A DNA stretch of 36,585 bases from Bacteroidaceae bacterium (GTDB taxonomy: Bacteria; Bacteroidota; Bacteroidia; Bacteroidales; Bacteroidaceae): assembly GCA_017521285.1 (NCBI GenBank), contig JAFXDG010000126.1, positions 1 through 36,585 on the forward strand, given 5' to 3'. Each line of letters begins with the position of its first letter. Within the stretch, counting starts at the first letter, position 1. Under the pieces are notes generated by a model. The model saw only the letters and a list, made by a program, of their open reading frames with translations. It ran no database searches and was not told the DNA's origin. Of the stretch, positions 15,607 to 22,674 are shown piece by piece. The translations under genes and the position numbers were made by a program.

Positions 15607-16722
15607 ATGATAACGATAGAACAACTGAAAGACGTAAAGACACGCACTGAGGCGCTGAACCGCTACCTCGACATTGATGCCAAACTGATACAGGTGGAGG
15701 AGGAACAGCTTCGTACACAGGCTCCTGGATTTTGGGATGATGCCAAGAAGGCTGAGGCCCAGATGAAGAAAGTGAAGGGGCTGCAGGCTTGGATTGACGG
15801 CTACAAGGAGGTGAAGACCTTGGCCGATGAATTGGAGTTGGCCTTTGATTTCTGTAAAGACGAATTGGTGACTGAGGACGAGGTGGACGAGGCGTATGCC
15901 AAAGCCATCGAGGCCGTTGAGGCACTGGAGTTGAAGAATATGCTTCGTCAGGAGGCCGACCAGATGGATTGTGTGTTGAAAATCAACGCTGGCGCCGGAG
16001 GTACCGAGGCGCAGGATTGGGCCAGTATGCTGATGCGTATGTATATGCGCTATGCTGAGCAGAATGGTTACAAGTTGGCCATCAGTAACTTGCAGGATGG
16101 TGATGAGGCCGGCATCAAGACGGTGACGATGGAGATTCAAGGGCCATACGCATACGGCTATTTGAAGGGTGAAAACGGTGTGCACCGTCTGGTGCGCGTC
16201 AGCCCCTACAATGCACAGGGTAAGCGCATGACGTCGTTTGCTTCCGTCTTTGTCACTCCGCTGGTGGACGACTCTATCGAAGTGGTTGTTGAGACGGCAC
16301 GTATCTCGTGGGATACCTTCCGTTCGGGCGGTGCCGGAGGTCAGAATGTGAACAAGGTGGAGTCGGGAGTTCGCCTCCGCTATCAGTACAAAGACCCCTA
16401 TACGGGCGAAGAAGAGGAAATCCTCATTGAAAATACCGAGACGCGTGACCAGCCAAAAAATAAGGAGAATGCCATGCGCCAATTGCGTTCAATCCTCTAC
16501 AACAAGGAGCTTGAGCACCGCATGGCCGAGCAGGCAAAGGTGGAGGCCGGCAAGATGAAGATTGAGTGGGGCTCGCAAATCCGCTCTTACGTCTTCGATG
16601 ACCGTCGTGTGAAAGACCACCGTACCAATTGGCAGACGAGCGATGTGGGCGGTGTGATGGACGGTAAGATTGACGGATTCATCAAAGCCTACCTGATGGA
16701 GTTTGCCGGAGAAGGAGAGTGA
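15607..16722 (+). CDS. prfB: Peptide chain release factor 2
   Basis: The protein has 371 residues from ATG 15607. The GGQ motif that triggers peptidyl-tRNA hydrolysis is at residues 244-246 (GGAGGQNVNK), and AGAGGTEAQDWASMLMRMYMRYAE is the RF2-type domain 2 start. Two features are unusual against the Escherichia coli protein. First, the region equal to its frameshift site (RGYL, UGA, DYD) reads RYLDIDAK straight through at 15661, with no in-frame TGA, so the autoregulatory frameshift is absent. Second, the stop-codon-reading tripeptide SPF is SPY at 199-201. Whether both are normal for Bacteroidales I cannot check here. It is followed by a hairpin repeat, a small membrane protein and a CYTH protein. 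Confidence 0.95.
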   Translation: MITIEQLKDVKTRTEALNRYLDIDAKLIQVEEEQLRTQAPGFWDDAKKAEAQMKKVKGLQAWIDGYKEVKTLADELELAFDFCKDELVTEDEVDEAYAKAIEAVEALELKNMLRQEADQMDCVLKINAGAGGTEAQDWASMLMRMYMRYAEQNGYKLAISNLQDGDEAGIKTVTMEIQGPYAYGYLKGENGVHRLVRVSPYNAQGKRMTSFASVFVTPLVDDSIEVVVETARISWDTFRSGGAGGQNVNKVESGVRLRYQYKDPYTGEEEEILIENTETRDQPKNKENAMRQLRSILYNKELEHRMAEQAKVEAGKMKIEWGSQIRSYVFDDRRVKDHRTNWQTSDVGGVMDGKIDGFIKAYLMEFAGEGE

Positions 16723-16733
16723 TCGAAAATATT

Positions 16734-16838
16734 CAGAAGTTCAGGAGTTTGGAAGTTCAGGAGCTCAGACAATACACATCAGCAACATGTCGCGAGACAT
16801 TTGTCTGAACTCCTGTAACTCCTGAACTTCTGAACTCC
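16734..16838. repeat. Long imperfect inverted repeat after prfB
   Basis: Left arm 16734-16772 (CAGAAGTTCAGGAGTT...CTCAGACAA) and right arm 16801-16838 (TTGTCTGAACTCC...) pair over some 30 bp with bulges. Each arm itself contains repeated GTTCAGGAG-type units. No U-tract follows on the plus strand, so it looks like a mobile or extragenic palindrome, not a simple terminator. Confidence 0.75.
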
Positions 16839-16866
16839 AAAAAAAATAACTGAAAAAATAATAATC

Positions 16867-17007
16867 ATGGGAAAGAACAGACAAATGCAGCGTCAAGAGC
16901 GCCGCGCAAAACGTGAAGAAGAACAGGCACAGAAAGTGATGAAGTGGGTATTCATCGGTTTGGGAGTGTTGGCCTTGGTGGGTATCTGCTGGGCAGCGTT
17001 GATGTAA
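16867..17007 (+). CDS. Small single-pass membrane protein, 46 residues
   Basis: The frame begins at ATG 16867 and ends at TAA 17005-17007. The N-terminal 26 residues are strongly basic and hydrophilic (MGKNRQMQRQERRAKREEEQ...), likely helical. The rest is one membrane helix (VFIGLGVLALVGICWAALM). The next gene starts one base after the stop, so the two are almost certainly translated from one message. I do not recognise a named family. The charge pattern predicts the N-terminus in the cytoplasm. Short proteins of this kind are often missed by gene callers. Confidence 0.75.
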   Translation: MGKNRQMQRQERRAKREEEQAQKVMKWVFIGLGVLALVGICWAALM

Positions 17008-17008
17008 T

Positions 17009-17491
17009 ATGTCTCAGGAAATTGAACGGAAATTTTTGGTAGAGGATGATAGCTACAAACGGATGGCTGCATCCTCTGACCGTATTGTGCAGGGCTATAT
17101 CTGTCGCACCAGTGGGCGTACCGTGCGTGTCCGCATACGGGGAGAAAAAGGATTCCTCACCATCAAGGGACCTTCGCTCGACGGGGGCATCAGCCGCTAT
17201 GAATGGGAGCATGAAATCCCGGTTGATGAGGCCGATGAACTGATGGCGCTTTGCCAGGAAGGGTGCATCGATAAAATCCGCTATTTGGTTCCCTATGGCG
17301 AACACACTTTTGAGGTGGACGAATTCTTTGGCGACAACGAAGGGCTGGTCATTGCCGAAGTGGAATTAGGCACAATTGACGAGGCTTTTGATATTCCGCC
17401 TTTCATTGGCAAAGAGGTGACGGGTGACCGTCGCTACTATAACGCCAGCTTGACGGTGAATCCCTATAAAATGTGGCATAATCCCGAATAA
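17009..17491 (+). CDS. CYTH domain protein (triphosphate tunnel metalloenzyme family)
   Basis: The protein has 160 residues and begins MSQEIERKFLV, the ExExK signature (residues 4-8) of the CYTH/TTM fold that binds triphosphates with divalent metal inside a beta tunnel. Further tunnel strands are visible: TVRVRIRGEKGFLTIKG (basic residues), YEWEHEIP, KIRYLVPY, TFEVDEFFG and LVIAEVELG (acidic metal ligands). Known relatives hydrolyse inorganic triphosphate or other triphosphates; the substrate cannot be told from sequence. It is cotranscribed with the 46-residue membrane protein just upstream. A terminator follows at 17515. Confidence 0.9.
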   Translation: MSQEIERKFLVEDDSYKRMAASSDRIVQGYICRTSGRTVRVRIRGEKGFLTIKGPSLDGGISRYEWEHEIPVDEADELMALCQEGCIDKIRYLVPYGEHTFEVDEFFGDNEGLVIAEVELGTIDEAFDIPPFIGKEVTGDRRYYNASLTVNPYKMWHNPE

Positions 17492-17510
17492 AAGGGTAGA
17501 AATGGAAAGA

Positions 17511-17553
17511 AAAAGGGGGAAAATTATCTTTTTTGATAGTTTTTCCCCTCTTT
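17511..17553 (+). terminator. Probable terminator after the CYTH gene
   Basis: GGGGAAAATTATC (17516-17528) pairs with GATAGTTTTTCCCC (17535-17548) with one bulge around a T6 loop, followed by TCTTTGTT. The U-tract is interrupted. Confidence 0.6.
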
Positions 17554-17639
17554 GTTAATGCCTATTTCCTCTTTCTTGCGAGTAATCATTGTAATTTTGT
17601 CGTGCTTCTCAAAAAATAGAGGCGTAAAGGCATAGAGGA

Positions 17640-18152
17640 ATGAGTGCAATAGAATTTTCAGAAAGATTGGTGGCTCTTCAGAAAGATATGTGGAGGTTTG
17701 CATATAGTCTGACGGCTGACTACGATGACGCTTGCGACTTGTTGCAAGAGACATCGTTGAAAGCGCTGATGAGTATGCACATGTTCACGGAGAATACCAA
17801 TTTCAAAGGATGGCTCTGCATCATCATGCGCAATCTCTTCATCACTCACGTTCGTCAGACGGAGCACCATGCCTCCCTTTTCGAACCACTTCCCGACGAT
17901 TTCTCCTCTGCTTTGTGGAGCGAACCTTTGGCCGATGATGGTTCGGCTTTCGATGCCAATGAGAGTCGCGAGATATATAAGGTGTTCAGTTCGGTGCCGA
18001 TGGAAGAGAGACTGGTGTTTTCTTATTTTGTGATAGGATACAAATATCGTGAAATAGCGGAAATGATGCACCTGCCGATGGGAACCGTCAAAAGCCGTAT
18101 CTTTAACACCCGCCGTCGTTTGCAGATTTTGCTTAGGGATTTTATAGATTGA
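17640..18152 (+). CDS. ECF-type RNA polymerase sigma factor
   Basis: The protein has 170 residues. Region 2 lies at about 10-75 (DMWRFAYSLTADYDDACDLLQETSLKAL, then FKGWLCIIMRNLFI), and region 4 at about 117-162 (MEERLVFSYFVIGYKYREIAEMMHLPMGTVKSRIFNTRRRL), a helix-turn-helix for the -35 element. No anti-sigma factor gene is adjacent, unlike the usual SusC-linked ECF pairs. A TAATTTTG box at 17592-17599 may be its -7 element, but no good -33 box is evident. Its stop is two bases from the end of the convergent VanZ-like gene. Its regulon is unknown. Confidence 0.9.
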   Translation: MSAIEFSERLVALQKDMWRFAYSLTADYDDACDLLQETSLKALMSMHMFTENTNFKGWLCIIMRNLFITHVRQTEHHASLFEPLPDDFSSALWSEPLADDGSAFDANESREIYKVFSSVPMEERLVFSYFVIGYKYREIAEMMHLPMGTVKSRIFNTRRRLQILLRDFID

Positions 18153-18154
18153 CT

Positions 18155-18541
18155 TTACTTCTTCGGCTTAATCCATCTGGGAAGAATCCAGTAACCACCG
18201 ATGGTTGCCAACAGGGCACCTGTACAATTGGCTATCATGTCTGCCCAATCGCCACTTCGGTTTTCGGTGGCATATTCTTGCAACAATTCGATGATGCCGC
18301 TCAATGTAATGGGCAGTATTAAGGCTCCGACCAATGTGCGCAAGTGGTGAATGTTCGCGTGGCAACGCAGATACTCCCACCAGATGATGGTGCATAGGCC
18401 TCCATACATACAAATGTGGGCCAGTTTGTCGATGTTCGACACCGTGTCAAGCTCCGTCTTTGGGGGAGTGAAGAATGAGAGGTAGAGAATGACCCCCACT
18501 ATCAGGAGGGAGAACCTGTAATTGACAAAATAATGTTTCAT
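18155..18541 (-). CDS. VanZ-like membrane protein
   Basis: The protein has 128 residues and about four membrane segments. It has the VanZ-family pattern: SFFTPP after the first helix, NIDKLAHICMYGGL with a conserved KxxH motif, a third helix IELLQEY with conserved E and Q, and SGDWADMIANCTGALLA near the end. VanZ relatives are linked to glycopeptide tolerance in some Firmicutes, but in Bacteroidales they are common small membrane proteins of unknown role, so no resistance should be inferred. A TACTTTTG box on the minus strand (18574-18567) could be its -7 element, overlapping the divergent promoter region of the symporter gene. Confidence 0.85.
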   Translation of the reverse strand: MKHYFVNYRFSLLIVGVILYLSFFTPPKTELDTVSNIDKLAHICMYGGLCTIIWWEYLRCHANIHHLRTLVGALILPITLSGIIELLQEYATENRSGDWADMIANCTGALLATIGGYWILPRWIKPKK

Positions 18542-18650
18542 TGTAAGAATGATTGCTAAATTGTCGCAAAAGTAGAAAAAACTTTTGTAAATTTGCGGCT
18601 TTGAAGAGAAAAAATGAAATGTGGCACGTCCACCAAAAACGTATTTGATT

Positions 18651-20018
18651 ATGGAAACAAAGCAAAACAGAGTGAATTTTGGAAGTAAGATAGGGGCAAT
18701 TCTTGCCGCCGCAGGTTCGGCCGTAGGGTTGGGGAATATATGGCGTTTCCCCTACGAGGCTGGTAATCATGGTGGTGCCGCTTTCATCCTTATTTATCTG
18801 CTTTGCGTGGTGGTGATGGGTCTTCCTATCATGATGGCCGAGTTTACCATCGGTCGCCATTCGCGTGCCAATACGGCCGGTGCCTATAAGGTGTTGGCAC
18901 CGGGTTCTCCGTGGCGCGGTGTAGGATATATGGGTGTGTTGGCCGGATTTCTCATTCTCAGTTACTACTCCGTGGTGGCCGGATGGACATTGGAATATAC
19001 CTGGCAAGCCCTCAGTAACGGTTTCGCCGGGATGAGTGCCGAGGGATACACCCAGTTCTTTACCGATTTTTCGTCCAATCCGTGGCGCTCACTTTTGTGG
19101 ATGGTGGCGTTCATGCTGATGACCCATTGGGTAATCATTAAGGGAGTGAAGAAGGGTATCGAGAAATCGGCCAAGATTATGATGCCCATGCTTTTCATTC
19201 TCATTATCGTGTTGGCCATCTGTTCGGTGATGCTTCCCGGCGCCGACAAGGGATTGGAATTCTTGTTGAAGCCCGACTTCAGTAAGGTGACTCCTGACGT
19301 CTTCCTTGGAGCTATGGGGCAAGCCTTCTTCTCACTCAGCCTTGGTTTGGGGTGTCTTTCCACATACGCCTCTTATTTCGGTAAGGATACGAACCTTTCT
19401 AAAACGGCAATTAGTGTAGGAGCGATAGATACGCTGGTGGCCATCATGGCCGGTTTCATCATCTTCCCTGCCGCTTTCAGTGTGGGTGTGTCGCCTGATG
19501 CCGGTCCTTCGTTGCTTTTCATTACATTGCCCAACGTTTTCCAGATGGCATTCGGTAGTGTGCCCTTCTTGGCTTACATTTTCTCGGTGATGTTTTATGT
19601 GTTGCTGGCCTTGGCGGCTTTCACCTCTACCATCTCCATGCACGAAGTGGTAACCGCCTTTGTGCACGAGGATTGGAAAATCCCACGCGAAAAGGCAGCC
19701 CGTTACGTTACCCTCTTTTGCACCCTTTTGGGTGTCTTCTCGGCTCTTTCATTCGGAGTGCTGGGCGATATGAAGATTTTCGGGCTTACCTTCTTCGATT
19801 TCCTCGACACGTTCACCTCTAAGATCATGCTTCCCTTGGGTGGTATGCTCATCTCCATCTTTGCCGGATGGTATCTTGATCGTCGCATCGTGTGGGAGGA
19901 GATTTCCAATAACGGAAGTCTGAAGGTTCCTTTCTTCAAACTCTATATCTTTATCCTCAAGTATTTGGCTCCCGTCATCATCGGATTGATTTTTGTGAAC
20001 GAATTGGGATTGTGGTAA
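18651..20018 (+). CDS. Neurotransmitter:sodium symporter family transporter
   Basis: The protein has 455 residues from ATG 18651; a GTG 30 bp upstream lengthens the frame but starts in an unconserved stretch. The first helix holds GSAVGLGNIWRFPYEAGNHGG, the unwound sodium- and substrate-binding segment typical of LeuT-fold NSS proteins. Further helices include GLPIMMAEFTIGRHSR (helix 2), SYYSVVAGWTLEY (helix 3), FFSLSLGLGCLSTYASYF (helix 6) and the helix 8 region LAAFTSTISMHE. These carriers import amino acids or related solutes with sodium; the solute cannot be assigned. TAAATTTG at 18588-18595 is a likely -7 box. The helix-hairpin-helix gene follows after 23 bp. Confidence 0.93.
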   Translation: METKQNRVNFGSKIGAILAAAGSAVGLGNIWRFPYEAGNHGGAAFILIYLLCVVVMGLPIMMAEFTIGRHSRANTAGAYKVLAPGSPWRGVGYMGVLAGFLILSYYSVVAGWTLEYTWQALSNGFAGMSAEGYTQFFTDFSSNPWRSLLWMVAFMLMTHWVIIKGVKKGIEKSAKIMMPMLFILIIVLAICSVMLPGADKGLEFLLKPDFSKVTPDVFLGAMGQAFFSLSLGLGCLSTYASYFGKDTNLSKTAISVGAIDTLVAIMAGFIIFPAAFSVGVSPDAGPSLLFITLPNVFQMAFGSVPFLAYIFSVMFYVLLALAAFTSTISMHEVVTAFVHEDWKIPREKAARYVTLFCTLLGVFSALSFGVLGDMKIFGLTFFDFLDTFTSKIMLPLGGMLISIFAGWYLDRRIVWEEISNNGSLKVPFFKLYIFILKYLAPVIIGLIFVNELGLW

Positions 20019-20041
20019 ATTTCGGCTTTCTTTGAAAAGAT

Positions 20042-20758
20042 ATGCTTAAAGAGTGGTTTTTCTTCTCGAAAGGCGATCGTCGGGCCATCCTTCTTCTTGT
20101 ATTGTTGTTGGTGGGTGGATTGTGTGCCTTGTGGTGGAAGGAGGATTACCATGGGCTTTCAGACGGGGAAGTGGCTTCATCCGATAGTGTCGTGGCCAAT
20201 TTCCGAGAGTCGATTGTTCGGAAGGGTAGAGAAGTGGAGCATCCGTCGGCTCGTCGGGATTCCTTTTCCCGAAGTCACCGTTCGCACAAACAACAGAGAG
20301 GTTTGGCTAAAGATTTTTTCCGCCCTACGGAGAAAAAAGTTTTTCCAGGTAGGATAGAAAAATTCTCCACGGATACGGTGCTCGATTTGAATATGGCCGA
20401 CACTTTTTTGCTGAAGCGCGTGCCGGGCATTGGCTCGTGGCGTGCGCGTCGCATCGTGGAGTTTCGTGGACACTTGGGTGGCTATAGTCGGGTGAATCAA
20501 TTGCTGGAAATTGACGGGATGCCCGACTCCATTCTCCGATGGTTTGCCATTCACACCCCTGTCCATAAGAAGATAGACCTCAATCGCGCCACGGCCGACG
20601 AAATGGCGGCCCATCCTTATATTACTTACAAACAGGCGCGTGTCATTCTCCGCCACAAGCGTCTGCATGGCCCTTTGCAATCGCTCTCCCAACTTTCCCT
20701 CTACGATGAATTTACCCAAGAACAATTGGATAGATTGAAACCTTACGTCGCGTTCTGA
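20042..20758 (+). CDS. Membrane-anchored helix-hairpin-helix protein (ComEA-like)
   Basis: The protein has 238 residues. One membrane helix near the N-terminus (AILLLVLLLVGGLCALWW) is followed by a basic linker with SRSHRSHKQQR. Two helix-hairpin-helix units follow: LDLNMADTFLLKRVPGIGSWRARRIVEFR at about 121-150 and IDLNRATADEMAAHPYITYKQARVILRHK at about 183-212. The motif pattern LN..A....L...PGIG..AR.I matches ComEA-type DNA-binding modules. It could bind incoming DNA or act elsewhere at the envelope; no other competence gene is nearby. It is probably cotranscribed with the symporter gene. Confidence 0.85.
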   Translation: MLKEWFFFSKGDRRAILLLVLLLVGGLCALWWKEDYHGLSDGEVASSDSVVANFRESIVRKGREVEHPSARRDSFSRSHRSHKQQRGLAKDFFRPTEKKVFPGRIEKFSTDTVLDLNMADTFLLKRVPGIGSWRARRIVEFRGHLGGYSRVNQLLEIDGMPDSILRWFAIHTPVHKKIDLNRATADEMAAHPYITYKQARVILRHKRLHGPLQSLSQLSLYDEFTQEQLDRLKPYVAF

Positions 20759-20765
20759 AGAATAC

Positions 20766-20787
20766 CATTCTTTCGCGCGAAAGAATG
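20766..20787. repeat. Perfect 22-bp palindrome after the helix-hairpin-helix gene
   Basis: CATTCTTTCGC followed by GCGAAAGAATG is fully self-complementary with no loop. It lies eight bases after the stop codon. There is no U-tract, so it is not a standard terminator; it may be a protein-binding site or transcript end hairpin. Confidence 0.7.
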
Positions 20788-20870
20788 CTAATCTTGGTGG
20801 TTGAAGATTACGATTCTTTGTACAGATGGCAATTGCCTATATTTATAAAAAGTGGTTACAATTCTGTACT

Positions 20871-20912
20871 CCCCTGACGCTTGTCTGATAGAATTCAGGC
20901 ACGTGTCAGGGG
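20871..20912. repeat. Hairpin between convergent genes
   Basis: CCCCTGAC (20871-20878) pairs with GTCAGGGG (20905-20912), with an inner TGTCTGA/TTCAGGCA pairing. An outer GTACAGA (20820-20826)/TCTGTAC (20863-20869) hairpin encloses GGCAATTGCC just to the left. This may serve to end transcripts from both sides, but U-tracts are poorly placed. Confidence 0.5.
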
Positions 20913-20932
20913 ATAAAAAAGCGGAATCTTGA

Positions 20933-22261
20933 TTACTCTGTGTACTCGTAGTCGCGCAGATTACCGGCCAGGTAGTTGTCGTAAGCGGTCATGTCGATGA
21001 GGCCATGCCCTGAGAGATTGAACAGGATAACCTTTTGTGCACCAGCTAACTTGCAACGTTCGGCTTCGCGAATGACGGCAGCAATAGCGTGGCACGATTC
21101 CGGTGCAGGTACAATGCCCTCGGCTTTGGCAAAAAGGATACCGGCACTGAAGGACTCTAATTGCCGGATGTCCACCGCTTCCATCAGGCCATCTTTAAGC
21201 AACTGGCTCACAATCACTCCGGCACCATGATAGCGAAGTCCGCCTGCATGGATATTGGCCGGCATGAAGTCATGCCCCAATGAATACATCGGCAACAGAG
21301 GGGTGTATCCTGCTACATCACCAAAGTCGTAGCAGAATTTTCCGTGCGTTAGTTTGGGACACGAAGCCGGTTCGGCCGCAACGAAGCGCGTCTGTTTGCC
21401 GTCGGAAAGGTTGTGCCGCATGAAGGGGAAGGCAATGCCTCCAAAGTTGGAACCTCCCCCGAAGCAACCGATGACCACATCGGGGTACTCACCGGCCATC
21501 TCCATCTGCTTTTCCGCCTCAAGTCCGATGACAGTCTGGTGCAACGCTACATGGTTGAGCACCGAGCCTAAGACATACTTGCAATTGGGCGTTTCGCGTG
21601 CCAGTTCGATAGCTTCCGATATCGCAGTGCCTAAGGAGCCTTGATTGTTTGGGTCGTTTGTAAGAATGTCCTTTCCTGCGCGTGTTGACATGGAGGGCGA
21701 GGGGATTACCTGTGCACCATACAACTGCATTATTGAGCGTCGGTAAGGTTTCTGTTCATAACTGATCTTGACCTGATATACAGCGGCTTCCAATCCGAAT
21801 ACTTGGGCAGCATAGGCTACGGCAGTACCCCATTGTCCGGCTCCTGTTTCGGTGGTGATGTTTGTCACTCCTTCCTGTTTGCAATAGTAGGCTTGGGCAA
21901 GTGCCGAGTTCAGCTTGTGGCTACCCACGGGACTTACCGACTCGTTCTTGAAATAGATGTGAGCCGGAGTGTCGAGGGCACGCTCCAATCCGTAGGCACG
22001 TACCAAGGGGGTCGAACGGTAGGTGCGGTAGAGGTTGCGTACGGGTTCGGGAATGTCTATCCACGGATGTTGCTGGTCAAGTTCCTGCCGGCTGCACTCT
22101 TTACAGAATACACCATAAAGGTCTTCCGCTTTCAGTGCTTCGCGTGTGGCGGGATGCAAAGGAGGCATAGGTTTGTTGGGCATTTCAGCCTGAATGTTGT
22201 ACCACTGGGTGGGAATCTCTTTTTCACTAAGGAAAAAACGCTTTTGATTTGTTTTCATCAC
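20933..22261 (-). CDS. trpB: TrpB2-type tryptophan synthase beta chain, orphan
   Basis: This 442-residue PLP enzyme is of the TrpB2 class, which is longer than classic TrpB. PLP-binding Lys116 is in GSHKLNSA, the TETGAGQWG loop is at 137-145 and the glycine-rich phosphate loop CFGGGSNFGG at 266-275. It makes tryptophan from indole and serine. No trpA or other trp gene adjoins it, so an indole-salvage role is plausible. The leader carries a Trp-codon peptide and a terminator (see 22427 and 22328), which ties expression to charged tRNA-Trp and supports a true role in tryptophan supply. TrpB2 proteins do not always bind TrpA. The start at 22259-22261 (MMKTNQ) could equally be the next codon. Confidence 0.93.
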   Translation of the reverse strand: MMKTNQKRFFLSEKEIPTQWYNIQAEMPNKPMPPLHPATREALKAEDLYGVFCKECSRQELDQQHPWIDIPEPVRNLYRTYRSTPLVRAYGLERALDTPAHIYFKNESVSPVGSHKLNSALAQAYYCKQEGVTNITTETGAGQWGTAVAYAAQVFGLEAAVYQVKISYEQKPYRRSIMQLYGAQVIPSPSMSTRAGKDILTNDPNNQGSLGTAISEAIELARETPNCKYVLGSVLNHVALHQTVIGLEAEKQMEMAGEYPDVVIGCFGGGSNFGGIAFPFMRHNLSDGKQTRFVAAEPASCPKLTHGKFCYDFGDVAGYTPLLPMYSLGHDFMPANIHAGGLRYHGAGVIVSQLLKDGLMEAVDIRQLESFSAGILFAKAEGIVPAPESCHAIAAVIREAERCKLAGAQKVILFNLSGHGLIDMTAYDNYLAGNLRDYEYTE

Positions 22262-22327
22262 TTTTGTTCGTTAATGGGTTATTGAATAAATGAATCCGGA
22301 TTCTTCGTTGTTCTTGGATGAATATGC

Positions 22328-22379
22328 AAAAACAGGGAGGAAACCTGGTGCGTCGCGTGCACTGCAAGTTTCCTCCCTG
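22328..22379 (-). terminator. Attenuator terminator in the trpB leader
   Basis: On the minus strand, CAGGGAGGAAAC (22379-22368) and GTTTCCTCCCTG (22344-22333) form a perfect 12-bp stem with a 23-nt GC-rich loop. Five U follow (22332-22328). It lies 66 nt before the trpB ATG and 47 nt after the leader-peptide stop, so it acts inside the leader, not at a gene end. Confidence 0.88.
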
Positions 22380-22411
22380 GGTGTGATATGCTTAAAGATT
22401 TACTCTGCTTT

Positions 22412-22417
22412 CAGAGA
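22412..22417 (-). promoter_or_regulatory. Candidate antiterminator segment of the trp leader
   Basis: UCUCUG on the transcript can pair with CAGGGA at the start of the terminator stem (22379-22374), which would break it. A ribosome resting on the leader stop (22427-22429) would cover this segment; one stalled on the Trp codons would leave it free. This is the logic of trp attenuation, inferred by eye. Confidence 0.45.
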
Positions 22418-22426
22418 AATGTAATC

Positions 22427-22501
22427 CTATGCTATCCTTCGTCGGTATGGTGTACAAGGCAATTGCTCACGACTTTCCTGTCCTGAGCGCCACCACCACA
22501 T
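22427..22501 (-). CDS. trpL: Tryptophan leader peptide (three consecutive Trp codons)
   Basis: A 24-codon frame runs from ATG 22501-22499 to TAG 22429-22427. It begins Met-Trp-Trp-Trp-Arg-Ser-Gly-Gln and ends Tyr-Arg-Arg-Arg-Ile-Ala. TGG TGG TGG directly after the start is extremely unlikely by chance in front of a tryptophan synthase gene and a terminator. It is read as a sensor: lack of charged tRNA-Trp stalls the ribosome and lets transcription pass the terminator. A TACATTTG box at 22586-22579 (minus strand) is the likely -7 element, giving about 70 nt before the ATG; the -33 box is weak. Confidence 0.88.
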   Translation of the reverse strand: MWWWRSGQESREQLPCTPYRRRIA

Positions 22502-22674
22502 GTTATTATGACGAATGTTGATAAACATAGTCTGTTCTTTATGAAGGTTATTTCATGTTGTCTAACAAAACGACGGTGCAAATGTATGGCTTATTTGGGA
22601 AAAATCATCGTTTTTTATTGTTTTTTTTTCTATTTGTGGGCAAAAAATGACAAACAAGTACTGCTGATGGGGAT

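Noticed and set aside
15577-16482. 301-codon leftward frame opposite prfB
   Set aside because: Antisense shadow of a conserved gene; composition is the mirror of prfB codons.
18155-18541. VanZ-like protein as a glycopeptide resistance gene
   Set aside because: Only the family fold is shown; no vanA-type cluster is present and Gram-negative VanZ relatives have no proven resistance role.
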